A stretch of 62,428 nucleotides of DNA from Prochlorococcus sp. HOT208_60m_813O14 (GCA_002025945.1 MWOO01000144.1:1-62428), one strand, 5' to 3'; numbered from the stretch's first letter, positions 27,099 through 37,968 are shown. Notes: generated by a model not told the origin, from the sequence alone. Made by a program: numbers and translations.

Positions 27099-28538
27099 AT
27101 GAATCTACCTGTAATCATTAAATTCGTTATTGACCTTCTAGCAGTACTTTTACTGGCTTTGGGAATAAAAGGATTGTCAAAAGTAAAATCAGCAAGAGAT
27201 GCTAATAGATTAGCCGCATTTGCAATGTCGCTATCAGTAATAGGATTACTTTCTTATTATTTAGGCACCTCTGGAATTGCTATTCAGTCTTGGATTTGGA
27301 TAATAATTGGATCAATTATTGGTAGTTTATTCGGAGCAATTCTTGCAAAAAAAGTACCTATGACCTCTATGCCGGAAACAGTGGCATTGTTCAATGGTTG
27401 TGGAGGAATGTCATCACTCTTAGTGGCCTTAGGAGTAGCTATTTTCCCTATTTCTAATAGTGTAGAAAATCTTAATTTTTTTAAGTCACTGATTAACGAA
27501 GTTTCAATATCTGTTTCTATATTTGTTGGTGCCATTACTTTCACAGGTTCAATTGTTGCGATGGCAAAGTTACAGGGTTGGTTATCAACTCCAGGATGGA
27601 CTCAGAGCAAAGTTAGACATTTTGTAAATATTGTTTTTGCAGTTGCTTCCTTGATTGCCTTTTTTGATTTGATAAACGGCAATACAAGTTCTATTTGGCT
27701 TTTAGTCATAGTTTCTTCTTTATTAGGTATTGGAGTTACTTTGCCAATTGGTGGAGCTGATATGCCAGTCGTTATATCTTTATTAAATAGCTATTCAGGG
27801 ATTGCAGCAGCAGCAGCAGGTTTCGTTGTAGACAGTCAGCTTTTGATAGTAGCAGGCGCAATGGTTGGAGCGGCAGGTCTAATACTTACTCAAGTAATGT
27901 GCAAGGGTATGAATAGATCATTGATCTCAGTTCTTTTTGGAGGATCTTTATCGGCACAAAGTACAGCCTCTTCTGGTTCAGGAGAATATACAAATATAAC
28001 TTCTTGCAGTGTTGAAGAATGCGCATTGACTTTAGAGGCAGCCAACAAGGTAATTATTGTTCCAGGTTATGGTCTGGCAGTAGCTCAAGCTCAACATACT
28101 TTAAGGGAAGTGACAAAAAAACTAGAGCAAAATGGTATTGAAGTTGTTTACGCAATTCATCCTGTAGCAGGGAGGATGCCTGGACATATGAATGTACTTT
28201 TAGCAGAAGCAGATGTTCCTTACGAACAACTTAAAGAGATGGACGTTGTAAATCCTGATTTTCCAGCAACGGATGTTGTTTTAGTTTTAGGAGCAAATGA
28301 TGTGGTTAATCCTCAAGCTAAAAATGATAGCTCTTCACCTTTATATGGCATGCCAGTTCTTGATGTGCAGGAAGCAAGAACGGTATTTGTAATTAAACGT
28401 GGTATGAGTGCAGGTTACTCCGGAATAAAAAATGATTTATTTGATCTGCCAAATACCTCAATGGTCTTTGGGGATGCAAAAAAGGTACTGAATGATTTGA
28501 TTGGAGAATTAAAGGATCTTGGAGTTGGAGAGAAATAA
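27099..28538 (+). CDS. pntB: NAD(P) transhydrogenase beta subunit (PntB)
   Basis: A 479-aa protein: about nine membrane helices (residues 5-265) form the proton channel, then the NADP(H)-binding domain dIII from about residue 300. The latter holds VIIVPGYGLAVAQAQH, VVYAIHPVAGRMPGHMNVLLAEA, VLGANDVVNPQA and IKRGMSAGYSG, all diagnostic. The end overlaps the next gene by 20 nt. Confidence 0.96.
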   Translation: MNLPVIIKFVIDLLAVLLLALGIKGLSKVKSARDANRLAAFAMSLSVIGLLSYYLGTSGIAIQSWIWIIIGSIIGSLFGAILAKKVPMTSMPETVALFNGCGGMSSLLVALGVAIFPISNSVENLNFFKSLINEVSISVSIFVGAITFTGSIVAMAKLQGWLSTPGWTQSKVRHFVNIVFAVASLIAFFDLINGNTSSIWLLVIVSSLLGIGVTLPIGGADMPVVISLLNSYSGIAAAAAGFVVDSQLLIVAGAMVGAAGLILTQVMCKGMNRSLISVLFGGSLSAQSTASSGSGEYTNITSCSVEECALTLEAANKVIIVPGYGLAVAQAQHTLREVTKKLEQNGIEVVYAIHPVAGRMPGHMNVLLAEADVPYEQLKEMDVVNPDFPATDVVLVLGANDVVNPQAKNDSSSPLYGMPVLDVQEARTVFVIKRGMSAGYSGIKNDLFDLPNTSMVFGDAKKVLNDLIGELKDLGVGEK

Positions 28539-29604
28539 TAGTATATCTTTTAGTTTTTCAGATTACGTAAAAAATAAGCCATTTCGAGAAGTCTTACCTT
28601 GGATAGGAGGCGACTTACAAACTTTGAGAGATACTTTTGTTATTGATTTTGGTAAATCAAAGAAAAATAAAAAAATATTCTTTCCGATTAATAAAATTCT
28701 TTCTAAAAAATTTGAATGTGATTATCTTTTAGGTTTTTTAGAATTACCTGAAAACTTAAACTCACTTAGGGGTTTTGTAATCGTTACTCATGGTTTAGGG
28801 GGCTCAACTAAACGGTTTGGTTTAAGAAGAATATCTAGGAAATTAGCAAATAATGGTTTTGGAGTTCTTAAATTAAATTTAAGAGGATCTGGTTCTGCGA
28901 GATATTTAGCTAGAGGAAATTATTGTGCTAGATGCTCCAGCGATGTTATTTCAGCAATTAATTATTTTAAAAAATTCATTAACTTAGAATTTAAAAAGCT
29001 CATTAAGATGAATAATCTTCCAATTTACGGAGTTGGATTATCTTTAGGCGGAACAATTCTTTTAAATGCCTGCTTAGATTACGATAAAAACAAAGGAGAA
29101 AAACTTTTAGATGGTATTGCCTGCGTGAGTACCCCTTTAGATTTATCTTCATGCAGTCTCTGTATTGAAAAACCTAGAAATTCTATCTACCAAAAATGGT
29201 TACTTCGCCGTTTAAAAAATCAGTTATGGGAGGGATTTAATGATGAAGGCAAACTCCTTGATAACGAGAAATTAAGAATAAAAATTAGAAATTTAAAAAG
29301 TATAAGAGAATTTGATCAGAAATTTACAGCTCCTAGTTGGGGATTTAATTCTTTAGAGGATTATTATATTAAAGCTTCTCCAATATTTAGAATCCAAAAC
29401 TCAATAAAAAAATTACCTCCAATGCTTTTTATTCATGCCAAGGATGATCCCTGGGTTCCATATAAGGATACTTTGAATTTAAGAAAAGAATCTATTGATA
29501 AATTTACTATTTTAATAACTGAAAAAGGAGGTCATAATGGTTTTCATTCGATTAATGGCTGCTGGTCAGACGAAGTCGTAAAGAACTGGTTTATGAGTAT
29601 CTAG
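28519..29604 (+). CDS. YheT-like alpha/beta hydrolase
   Basis: A 361-aa protein of the YheT/EMB8 branch of alpha/beta hydrolases. The conserved pattern is THGLGGSTKRFG, NLRGSGSARYLARGNYCARCSSD, nucleophile elbow GVGLSLGG (Ser near residue 176), HAKDDPWVPY and GGHNGF. The start is TTG 28519, overlapping pntB by 20 nt, with an AAAGGA site just upstream. Probably a lipid or ester hydrolase; the substrate is unknown. Confidence 0.85.
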   Translation: MELERNNSISFSFSDYVKNKPFREVLPWIGGDLQTLRDTFVIDFGKSKKNKKIFFPINKILSKKFECDYLLGFLELPENLNSLRGFVIVTHGLGGSTKRFGLRRISRKLANNGFGVLKLNLRGSGSARYLARGNYCARCSSDVISAINYFKKFINLEFKKLIKMNNLPIYGVGLSLGGTILLNACLDYDKNKGEKLLDGIACVSTPLDLSSCSLCIEKPRNSIYQKWLLRRLKNQLWEGFNDEGKLLDNEKLRIKIRNLKSIREFDQKFTAPSWGFNSLEDYYIKASPIFRIQNSIKKLPPMLFIHAKDDPWVPYKDTLNLRKESIDKFTILITEKGGHNGFHSINGCWSDEVVKNWFMSI

Positions 29605-29935
29605 GACTATTTAAAAATGGTGTTTTTTTAAAAATCCATTTTTCTATTGGCTTACCGTTAATAATATGTGAGGTAAAAATTTCTGAAATTTTTTCTGGAG
29701 AAACTTTCTCATACCAAATACCATCAGGCCAAATAAGAAGAATTGGGCCGTTCTTACATACCCTTAAACAGTCAGCTTTTGATCTTAATATATGAACGTT
29801 TTTTGTAGAGGGATCATTCTCAAATTTTTTTAAAGTCTTTTTCAGACATTCCCATGTTTTTTGTCCTTCATTGCCTTTAAAGCATTTCTGTTTTGTAGGT
29901 GTTGCGCAAAGTAGAAGATGCTTTTTAATATTCAC
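29591..29935 (-). CDS. Thioredoxin-like 2Fe-2S ferredoxin
   Basis: A 114-aa protein. Cys10, Cys18 and a C-terminal Cys-x3-Cys (ADCLRVCKNGP) match the four ligands of thioredoxin-fold [2Fe-2S] ferredoxins. GPILLIWPDGIWYEKVSPEK is the family's closing segment. It sits 2 nt from the dxr stop on the same strand, so it could be co-transcribed with dxr; supplying electrons to the isoprenoid pathway is speculation. It converges with the hydrolase by 14 nt. Confidence 0.88.
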   Translation of the reverse strand: MNIKKHLLLCATPTKQKCFKGNEGQKTWECLKKTLKKFENDPSTKNVHILRSKADCLRVCKNGPILLIWPDGIWYEKVSPEKISEIFTSHIINGKPIEKWIFKKTPFLNSPRYS

Positions 29936-29937
29936 TT

Positions 29938-31167
29938 TTATCCAATACTTACGTATTTTTTCCCTTTTTCAATTTCTTGCTTAACAAAAAGTCTGGCCCA
30001 ATTGTCTACTTCAAGAATATCTTCTAATTCTGGACTCAAATTCAAATTGTCCATATGTGATTCACAAGCTTTACTTATAAATGTTGGAATTTCTTGAAAA
30101 GAAATTTTTTCTTTTAGGAATTGTTCAACAGCCATTTCATTAGCAGCATTTAAGACTGCAGGCATAGTTCCAGAAGATTTTCCTGCGGCATAGGCAAGTC
30201 CCATACATGGATATTTAAACTCGTCTGGCTCTTTAAAAGTTAATTTTCCAATCTCACTTAGGTTTAATCTTTTCCAATTTGTTTTAAATCTTTCAGGCCA
30301 ACTCATCGCATATAAAATAGGTAGCTTCATATCTGGCCAACCTAATTGAGCTAATACTGAAGAATCCTCCATCTCAATCATTGAATGAATAATACTTTGA
30401 GGGTGAATAACTATTTCGATATTTTCGTAAGAGGTCCCAAATAAATAATGAGCTTCTATAACTTCTAATCCTTTATTCATAAGAGTTGCAGAATCTACAG
30501 TTATTTTTTTCCCCATATCCCAATTAGGATGTGAAGTCGCATCTTCCACTGTGACATGCTTTAAATCCTCAACGGCCCAATCTCTGAAAGCACCACCAGA
30601 AGCTGTTAAGTGTATGGCTTTTAAACCTTTAGGCATCTCTCCTGTTGAAAAATCTGCATTTTCATAATTAGGTAATCCTTGTAAACATTGAAAGATAGCA
30701 GAGTGTTCTGAATCTGCAGGTAAAAGCCTACTATTATTTTTCTTTAATGCAGGAATAACAATTGGTCCTGCCGCAATTAAAGTTTCTTTGTTAGCAAGTG
30801 CAATATTTTTCCCCGCATTAATTGCTGACATTGTTGGAATTAAGCCTGCACAGCCTACTATCCCTGTTACCACAGTATCTGCCTTATCCCATGCAGCAAC
30901 TGCGTTAATCCCCTGCTTTCCACCTAAAATCAAGGGAGAACCATCCAAATTTAAGTTATTAATATTATCTTTTAAATCTTCTATAAGGCTTTCATCCTCA
31001 ATAGCAACCACCTCTGGTTTATGTGTTTTAACTTGTTCAGTTAATAAATTAATATTTCTTCCTGCAGAAAGAGCTACGGCTTTAAACTTATCAGGCTGCT
31101 CACTAGCAATTTCGAGAGTTTGAGTCCCTATTGAACCAGTAGAACCGAGCACAGTAATGTATTTCAA
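29938..31167 (-). CDS. dxr: 1-deoxy-D-xylulose-5-phosphate reductoisomerase
   Basis: A 409-aa NADPH enzyme of the MEP isoprenoid pathway, making 2-C-methylerythritol 4-phosphate. The NADPH motif [14 protein letters not shown] starts at residue 8, [13 protein letters not shown] at about 123, the metal/substrate region [17 protein letters not shown] and [12 protein letters not shown] follow, then [23 protein letters not shown]. The length is normal. Confidence 0.97.
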   Translation of the reverse strand: MKYITVLGSTGSIGTQTLEIASEQPDKFKAVALSAGRNINLLTEQVKTHKPEVVAIEDESLIEDLKDNINNLNLDGSPLILGGKQGINAVAAWDKADTVVTGIVGCAGLIPTMSAINAGKNIALANKETLIAAGPIVIPALKKNNSRLLPADSEHSAIFQCLQGLPNYENADFSTGEMPKGLKAIHLTASGGAFRDWAVEDLKHVTVEDATSHPNWDMGKKITVDSATLMNKGLEVIEAHYLFGTSYENIEIVIHPQSIIHSMIEMEDSSVLAQLGWPDMKLPILYAMSWPERFKTNWKRLNLSEIGKLTFKEPDEFKYPCMGLAYAAGKSSGTMPAVLNAANEMAVEQFLKEKISFQEIPTFISKACESHMDNLNLSPELEDILEVDNWARLFVKQEIEKGKKYVSIG

Positions 31168-31249
31168 TTTTCTCTGATATTTCTAATATCTTCCCATTTA
31201 AAGGTGTATTTAAAAAACAAAAATTTCAAATTGGTTTTTTTCTTAAAAT

Positions 31250-32719
31250 TTAGACCCTTATCCATGTTGTTATTTCCTTTGATTGATCAATAAGTTCAAT
31301 ACCTTTTTCTTTTAAAAAATTTCTTATTTCATCGGCCTTCGAATAATTCTTTTTCATTTTTGCTTTCAATCTTTCATTAATAAGAGATGAAATTTCTTCT
31401 TCTGTTATTTTACTTTCTTTTACTAAAACTTCTTTTTTAAGACCAAGTACCTCAGTCAACTTTGAAAGAGTTTTAAAATTCTCAAGTAGAAAGAATTTTT
31501 CATTTTGGTCTATTTTAAAACCTTCAACCCTTTGAAATTGGTTTAAAAAGTTTTTTAATGGTTTCGCTAAATCGTAAATAATTGCAATAGCACCTGCTGT
31601 ATTGAGGTCATTTCCCAGGGCCTCAGAAAATTTAAGCTTTTTTTGAGATAATTCAAAACTTATTTTCTCTTTATATTCTTCTTCGATAGATTCATCTTTA
31701 TCAATAGATCTAAAAACACCTTTTGTAAGTTCCATAAAAGAAAGGGCTGCATTAATATTTTTCCAAGCTTCTGAAGCACTCCTTAAAGCATCTTCAGTAA
31801 AATCAAGTGGTTTTCTATAATTCACAGTCATAACAAAATATCGCAAAGTCATAGGGCTTACACCTGACTTAATTAGCTCTCTGATGGTTTTAAAATTTTT
31901 AAGGGATTTACTCATTTTTTGTCCATTTACATTGACCATCCCATTGTGTAACCAATAGTTCGCTAGCTTTTTGCCATTAGCTGCTTCTGATTGGGCGATT
32001 TCATTCTCATGATGCGGAAAAATTAAATCAGAACCACCTAAATGGATATCGATAGTATCGCCTAATTCATCTTTAACCATCGCCGAACATTCAATATGCC
32101 ATCCTGGCCTACCTTTACCCCATGGCGAATCAAAAAATGGTTCATCATCTTTGGCTTTTTTCCATAGCGCAAAATCTTGCGGATTAAGTTTTTTACTATT
32201 TTCTTCATTAACCATTCTTCCTTGCTGATTGATATTTTGTTCATGTAAATTTTGATTACTTAGCTTTCCATAATTCTTATTTTTGAAAACAGAATAATAA
32301 ACATCTCCATCCCTAGAGTATGCATAACCTTTGTCCTCAAGGATTGTTATGAAGGAGCAGATATTGCATATATGATTCGTTGCTCTTGGCATGCTATCCG
32401 GACGCATTATCCCTAAAGAATCCATATCTTTATGAAATTCAATGATATTTTTTTCAGATACTTCTTTCATTGAACTGCTTTCTTCTTTCGCTCTTTTTAA
32501 GATCTTGTCATCAATATCTGTAAAATTTTGAACATACTTCACTTTGAAATCACTGTAAATTAAAAATCTTCTCAATACATCCCAAGCGATATAACTTCTG
32601 GCATGACCAAGATGACATAAATCATAAACAGTTACCCCACAACAATAAATTTTTACTAAATCATCAATAGGTTTAAAAACCTCAACTTTTTTGCTTAAAG
32701 TATTAAAAAGTTTGATCAT
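31250..32719 (-). CDS. cysS: Cysteinyl-tRNA synthetase
   Basis: A 489-aa class I synthetase. The HIGH-like motif is HLGHARSYIAWDVLRR with the preceding zinc Cys in CCGVTVYDLCHLG; the lysine loop is KMSKSLKNF. Zinc ligands continue in HIECSAM and HHENEIAQSEA. Length and motifs are intact. Confidence 0.97.
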   Translation of the reverse strand: MIKLFNTLSKKVEVFKPIDDLVKIYCCGVTVYDLCHLGHARSYIAWDVLRRFLIYSDFKVKYVQNFTDIDDKILKRAKEESSSMKEVSEKNIIEFHKDMDSLGIMRPDSMPRATNHICNICSFITILEDKGYAYSRDGDVYYSVFKNKNYGKLSNQNLHEQNINQQGRMVNEENSKKLNPQDFALWKKAKDDEPFFDSPWGKGRPGWHIECSAMVKDELGDTIDIHLGGSDLIFPHHENEIAQSEAANGKKLANYWLHNGMVNVNGQKMSKSLKNFKTIRELIKSGVSPMTLRYFVMTVNYRKPLDFTEDALRSASEAWKNINAALSFMELTKGVFRSIDKDESIEEEYKEKISFELSQKKLKFSEALGNDLNTAGAIAIIYDLAKPLKNFLNQFQRVEGFKIDQNEKFFLLENFKTLSKLTEVLGLKKEVLVKESKITEEEISSLINERLKAKMKKNYSKADEIRNFLKEKGIELIDQSKEITTWIRV

Positions 32720-32743
32720 CTTAAAATAAGTATTTCATAAGGT

Positions 32744-35674
32744 TTATTTTGTCTCCATCCAATTGTCTCCAATTCCAATATCAACTAAAAGAGGCACATT
32801 TAATTTTACACAATCTTCCATAGTCTTCTTTACTAATTTCGTCGTAATTTCCAAAGAATCTGGTTCAACTTCAAACAATAATTCATCATGTACTTGTAAA
32901 AGCATTTTTGCTGGAACATTCATTTCTATGAATTTTTTATTTAGTTGAACCATTGCAATTTTAATAATATCTGCACTTGAACCCTGAATTGGGGCATTGG
33001 CTGCGGCTCTTAGTGATTGAGCTTCCATGCCAGCTCTTCTTGCGGATTGCAGGTCAATTTCGTAAGGATCTTTTCCTATTAGTCTTCCAAGTCCATTTTT
33101 ATCAAACTTAAATTCTCTTTTTCGACCAAAAATTGTTTTTACATAACCTTTTGATAAGGCAAGCCTTTCTTGAAGTTCAAGAAATTTGAAAATTTTGGAA
33201 TATCTTTCTTTGTATTTTATTAGGAATTCTTTTGCTTCTGGAATACTTACTCCTGTTGAACGGGCAAACTTTTTTATCCCCATACCATAGATAACTCCGA
33301 AATTTATTGTTTTTCCAACTCTCCTCTCATCAGAAGAAATTTCTTCTTTCTCAAAAATTAATCTTGCAGTCAAAGAATGAATGTCATCATTTTTATGAAA
33401 TGCATTTATTAGTATTTCTTCATCCGCTAAGTGAGCAAGTATTCTTAATTCGATCTGAGAATAATCAGCTGATAAAAGTTTCCAATTTTTTTCAGGCAAG
33501 AATGCTTTTCTGATTCTCCTACTAAATTCAGTCCTAACCGGGATATTTTGAAGATTAGGATTGCTACTACTTAGTCTCCCAGTCGCTGTAGCAGCTTGAT
33601 TAAAGTTTGTATGAACTCTTCCTGTCTTTTCGTTAATAAGATTTGGAAGAGCATCAATATAGGTGCTAAGTAATTTGCTAAGAGTTCTATGTTTTATTAA
33701 ATGTTGGATTATTTCATGTTCGTCGACTAATCTTTCCAGAACTACTGCATCTGTACTCCATCCTGTTTTTGTTTTACGTGATTTTTTCTTATCCAAATTT
33801 AATTTTTCAAACAAGATCTCACCAAGTTGTTTTGGTGAAGATAGATTGAAACTCTCCTCTGCTAACTCATAAACTTTACTTTCAATATCTTCTAAGGTAC
33901 TTTTTAATTCTTTTGAGAGTTTATCCAAATAAGGGATGTCGATGGTTATGCCATTCATTTCCATTTGGGACAATACCGGCTCTAAAGGCAGCTCGATTTC
34001 TTCGAACAATTTGATTAATTCACCTTTTTCCTTTGAAAAACTTTCTTTAAAAATTTTGACAATCTTAAAAGTTAGAAAAACATCATAACCGCAGTAAATA
34101 CTTGCTTCATCAATATCAACAAATGAAAAGTCTTTATTTTTTCCAACTGTCTCCTTAAATGAAGGAGGCTTAAATCCAAATAATCTAAAACTAATTTCAC
34201 TTAACCCATGTTTCTCCTGATTATTAAGAAGGTAGTCTGCTAACAAGGTGTCAAAGGTTACGCCTTTAAGATCAAGTCCATGATTAAAAAATATTTGCCT
34301 ATCAAATTTTGAATTTTGGAGTGCCTTTTCTTTTTTTGGATCTTCTATCCAATTTCTTAGCTTTGAGAAAACATCTTCTATTGATAATTGATTGGAGGTC
34401 TCCTTTTTTGTTTGATGACCAAGAGGTATATAAAATAAATCATCATTTTCTTCTCCAAGACATAACCCTATCCCAACAAGTTCCGCATCGATTGGATTCA
34501 AACTATTGGTCTCTGTATCTAAAGAAACTATTTGATTAGTCTTGTCTAATCTTTGAATCAATTTATCAAGTAATTCGAAATCATTTATAACAGTTACGTT
34601 GATTTTAGGGATTTTATTTTCACTATTTTCTAATTCATTAGAACTTGAGACTTTTGGTGCCTTCTCCTCCTCTTTAGCTACATTATTTTTGTCAAAACCA
34701 CCTTTGCTGAAAGTTGAATTGAAAATATCAATTTGTCTAAGTAGTGTTGATAGTTCTAATTTTTTTAGTGACTCTGAAAGCAGTTCTTGATTTATATTTT
34801 TTAATTCATAACCGTTACTTAAAATTAAAGGGACCTCAGTATTTATTTTTGCTAAATCCCTGGAAAGAAAAGCATTATGTTTATCGTTTCTTAGCTTTTC
34901 TATAACTGAACCTTTGATGAATCCTTTATATTTCTTGTCGTTGTTCTGCAGAATCTTTTCCAAAGCCTGATAGATTCCATCAAGCGTGTCGTTCTCTTTT
35001 AGTAGATTAATTGCAGTTTTTGGACCTACCCCTTTTATACCTGGAATATTATCAGAACTATCACCAGTTAGGGCTTTAAGATCAACTACTCTTTCTGGCG
35101 CAACACCTAATTTTTCTTTTACTCCATTTTCATTCATAAGAGTTGGATTTCCACTTTTCGCATATGGACCACCACCCATATAAAGTACATAAATATCTTT
35201 TTGATCATCTACTAATTGAAATAAGTCCCTATCTCCAGAAAGAATATTCACGCACCATCCTTTAGAAGAAGCATCATTTGCAATTGTGCCTAGGAGATCA
35301 TCTGCTTCGTATCCTGGAGATTTAAAAATTGGTAAATTAAGGCTTTCTTCTAAAATGATTTCTAGTTGTTCAATATCCTGAAAAAAAACATCTGGTGCTA
35401 CATCTCTATTGGCCTTATAATTTGGATCTAATTCATGTCTGAAAGTTGGTTTTTCGGTATCAAACGTAATACAAACACCCTCAGGACTAATATTTTTACA
35501 ATTATCCAGAAGGCTTTTTAAAAATCCATAAGTGACACTTGTTGGAAATCCCTCTTTGGTAGTTAAACCTCCATCAATCCCTTTGCTAAATGCATAGAAG
35601 CTTCTAAAAGCAAGTGAGTGGCCATCGACTAAAAGTAAAATTGGTTTTTTAGAGTTTTCAGATTTTAAACTCAT
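32744..35674 (-). CDS. polA: DNA polymerase I
   Basis: A 976-aa three-domain polymerase. The 5'-nuclease domain (about 1-300) has VDGHSLAFRSFYA and GYEADDLLGTIA. The 3'-5' exonuclease domain retains SLDTETNSL and YCGYD, so proofreading is probably active. The polymerase domain carries motif A DYSQIELRILAHL, motif B RRVGKTINFGVIYGM and motif C QVHDELLFEV. It overlaps the upstream membrane-fusion gene by 4 nt (ATGA), suggesting co-transcription. Confidence 0.97.
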   Translation of the reverse strand: MSLKSENSKKPILLLVDGHSLAFRSFYAFSKGIDGGLTTKEGFPTSVTYGFLKSLLDNCKNISPEGVCITFDTEKPTFRHELDPNYKANRDVAPDVFFQDIEQLEIILEESLNLPIFKSPGYEADDLLGTIANDASSKGWCVNILSGDRDLFQLVDDQKDIYVLYMGGGPYAKSGNPTLMNENGVKEKLGVAPERVVDLKALTGDSSDNIPGIKGVGPKTAINLLKENDTLDGIYQALEKILQNNDKKYKGFIKGSVIEKLRNDKHNAFLSRDLAKINTEVPLILSNGYELKNINQELLSESLKKLELSTLLRQIDIFNSTFSKGGFDKNNVAKEEEKAPKVSSSNELENSENKIPKINVTVINDFELLDKLIQRLDKTNQIVSLDTETNSLNPIDAELVGIGLCLGEENDDLFYIPLGHQTKKETSNQLSIEDVFSKLRNWIEDPKKEKALQNSKFDRQIFFNHGLDLKGVTFDTLLADYLLNNQEKHGLSEISFRLFGFKPPSFKETVGKNKDFSFVDIDEASIYCGYDVFLTFKIVKIFKESFSKEKGELIKLFEEIELPLEPVLSQMEMNGITIDIPYLDKLSKELKSTLEDIESKVYELAEESFNLSSPKQLGEILFEKLNLDKKKSRKTKTGWSTDAVVLERLVDEHEIIQHLIKHRTLSKLLSTYIDALPNLINEKTGRVHTNFNQAATATGRLSSSNPNLQNIPVRTEFSRRIRKAFLPEKNWKLLSADYSQIELRILAHLADEEILINAFHKNDDIHSLTARLIFEKEEISSDERRVGKTINFGVIYGMGIKKFARSTGVSIPEAKEFLIKYKERYSKIFKFLELQERLALSKGYVKTIFGRKREFKFDKNGLGRLIGKDPYEIDLQSARRAGMEAQSLRAAANAPIQGSSADIIKIAMVQLNKKFIEMNVPAKMLLQVHDELLFEVEPDSLEITTKLVKKTMEDCVKLNVPLLVDIGIGDNWMETK

Positions 35675-36732
35675 TTTCTCTTCTTAGCCCAAGGTGGAAT
35701 ATCAATAAAGATTTGCTCTCCAGGTTCTAATCCATCAATTACTGAAGTTTTATTTCCACTACTAATACCAATTTCGATTTTTTCAAATTTGGGAGAATTG
35801 TTTTTATCAACTTTCAAAATTCCTTTTTCACCTTTTTCAGTGACAATAGAAACTGTTGGTACTAAGATTTTTTCTTCATTACCTTCGACTCTAAATTCAA
35901 GATCTGCAGTCATTCCAATTTTAATTTCTTCAGAAATATCTTTAAAATTTAAAGTTACTTCGAATGAGGTTACATTATTATCTTTTACAGCTCTTGTAGC
36001 TATTTTTTTAACTATAGCACTATATTTTTTTGAGGGATAAGCCTCAATTCTTACTGAGGCTTCTTGACCTATTTTTATTCTGCCAATGTCACTCTCAGGA
36101 ACTTTAGCAACAATTTCTAGGCCCTCTGATAGTTCAAAAATAAAGTTTTTGGTTTTAGGGTCTGAACTTAAGTTTGTACTTGGTGTGACATAAGATCCTA
36201 TCTCAGCATATTTTGCAGTTATTTTTCCTCCATAAGGAGCTTTAATTAGATAGAAACTTTTTTCAGCTTTTGCATCATTAAGTTTTGCGCTACTAGTGTT
36301 GTAGTTATTTTTATAACTTTCATAGTCTTCTTTACTTACTGCGCCTTCTTGATATAAATATTCTCTTCTTAAAAATTCAGATTTTTGTTTTTCTACATTT
36401 AATTCAAGTTCTTCAATTTTATAGATAAAATCTTCATCATCAAGAGAAGCTAAAACCTGATCTTTTTTTACAAGATCGCCCTCATCTACTTTGATTTCTT
36501 TTATTACGCCTTGCTTCCGAGGCCCAATATTGCTTGTCCTTATTGCTTTTACTTCACCACTAGTATTAATTGAATCTGAGAGGATTCCTTTTTCGACTTG
36601 AACTACAAAATCAGAAATATCTTTTGATTTATTTTTCTTGAAGGAATTGGTTATAAAAACGAAAAATATAGCTAGAGAAAGCAATATTATTCCACTTCTT
36701 AGATTTATATTTTTTTTTATTAAATCAAACAT
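35671..36732 (-). CDS. Periplasmic adaptor (HlyD/DevB-type membrane fusion protein)
   Basis: A 353-aa membrane-fusion protein. One N-terminal membrane anchor (residues 15-32) is followed by a lipoyl half (GEVKAIRTSNIGPRKQGVIKEIKVDEGDLVKKDQVLASL), a coiled-coil hairpin (about residues 105-165), the second lipoyl half (APYGGKITAKYAEIGSYV) and beta-barrel/MP domains. It belongs to efflux systems of the ABC (DevBCA, MacAB) or RND type. No permease or ATPase is adjacent. Its stop overlaps the polA start by 4 nt. Confidence 0.88.
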   Translation of the reverse strand: MFDLIKKNINLRSGIILLSLAIFFVFITNSFKKNKSKDISDFVVQVEKGILSDSINTSGEVKAIRTSNIGPRKQGVIKEIKVDEGDLVKKDQVLASLDDEDFIYKIEELELNVEKQKSEFLRREYLYQEGAVSKEDYESYKNNYNTSSAKLNDAKAEKSFYLIKAPYGGKITAKYAEIGSYVTPSTNLSSDPKTKNFIFELSEGLEIVAKVPESDIGRIKIGQEASVRIEAYPSKKYSAIVKKIATRAVKDNNVTSFEVTLNFKDISEEIKIGMTADLEFRVEGNEEKILVPTVSIVTEKGEKGILKVDKNNSPKFEKIEIGISSGNKTSVIDGLEPGEQIFIDIPPWAKKRK

Positions 36733-36876
36733 TTCTTTTTAAAAGCAGAATTAGAGAATATTTAGGAACTAAATAAATAATCAAGACGATTATAATTAAC
36801 TTATCCAAGATTGGTTAAGTAAATACTATATTACTAGAAGATGTTTTCTTGATAATTTTTCCATAAGTTTTTTCAA

Positions 36877-37968
36877 ATGTTAAAAGCAGGTATTATTGGA
36901 TTACCAAATGTTGGAAAATCAACTCTATTTAATGCACTTGTAGAAAATGCTAAGGCCCAAGCGGCTAATTTTCCCTTTTGTACTATAGAACCTAATAAAG
37001 GCATAGTTTCAGTCCCAGATCAAAGGTTGCAAGAGTTAGGTAATTTAAGTTCTAGCCAAAATATTATCCCAACAAAAATTGAATTTGTAGATATCGCAGG
37101 ACTAGTAAAAGGAGCTAGTAAAGGCGAAGGTTTGGGAAATAAATTTTTATCAAATATTAGGGAGGTTGATGCAATAGTTCATGTTGTAAGGTGCTTTGAA
37201 GATAGTGATGTAATTCATGTTTCTGGAAAGGTAGATCCCCTGGATGACATTGAGATAATTAATCTGGAATTGAATTTAGCTGATTTATCTCAACTTCAAA
37301 AAAGAAGAGAAAGAATTAAAAAACAAGTTAGAACAAGTAAAGAGGCAGCTAAAGAAGATAACTTACTAGAAAAAATTGAAGAAGAGCTAGAGAAAGGACT
37401 TTCTGTTAGATCAATATCTTTGAGTGAAGAAGAAAATTTAATAATTAAGCAATTAGGTTTCCTTACCGCAAAACCAATTATTTACGCAACAAATTTGAAT
37501 GAAAATGATTTGGCTGAAGGTAATGATTTCTCATCAAAAGTTCAGAGTTTTGCAAGTAATGAAAATACAGAATGCATAAAAATATCAGCTCAAGTGGAAT
37601 CTGAATTAATAGAGTTAGAACCAGAAGATAAAAAAGACTACCTTATGGGTTTAGGAGTGGAAGAAGGGGGATTAAGTTCTTTAATTAGATCAACATATAA
37701 ATTACTGGGATTAAAAACTTATTTCACTACAGGAGAAAAGGAGACAAAAGCCTGGACAATAAAAGATGGGATGACTGCGCCACAAGCAGCAGGAGTCATT
37801 CATACTGATTTTGAAAAAGGATTTATAAGAGCTCAAACTATTTCATATCAAAATTTAATCGATTCAGGTTCAATTGCTAATGCAAAAACTAAAGGTTTAT
37901 TAAGAAGTGAAGGTAAGGAATATGTTGTAAATGAAGGAGATGTAATGGAGTTCTTATTTAATATTTAG
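36877..37968 (+). CDS. ychF: Ribosome-binding ATPase YchF
   Basis: A 363-aa Obg-family P-loop protein (YchF/Ola1). Walker A is GLPNVGKSTLFNAL, then IEFVDIAGLVKGASKGEGLGNKFL, and the specificity loop NLNE (in YATNLNEN) favours ATP over GTP. A C-terminal TGS domain is present (FFTTGEKETKAWT, ARGA-type ending). Length is normal. Confidence 0.96.
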   Translation: MLKAGIIGLPNVGKSTLFNALVENAKAQAANFPFCTIEPNKGIVSVPDQRLQELGNLSSSQNIIPTKIEFVDIAGLVKGASKGEGLGNKFLSNIREVDAIVHVVRCFEDSDVIHVSGKVDPLDDIEIINLELNLADLSQLQKRRERIKKQVRTSKEAAKEDNLLEKIEEELEKGLSVRSISLSEEENLIIKQLGFLTAKPIIYATNLNENDLAEGNDFSSKVQSFASNENTECIKISAQVESELIELEPEDKKDYLMGLGVEEGGLSSLIRSTYKLLGLKTYFTTGEKETKAWTIKDGMTAPQAAGVIHTDFEKGFIRAQTISYQNLIDSGSIANAKTKGLLRSEGKEYVVNEGDVMEFLFNI

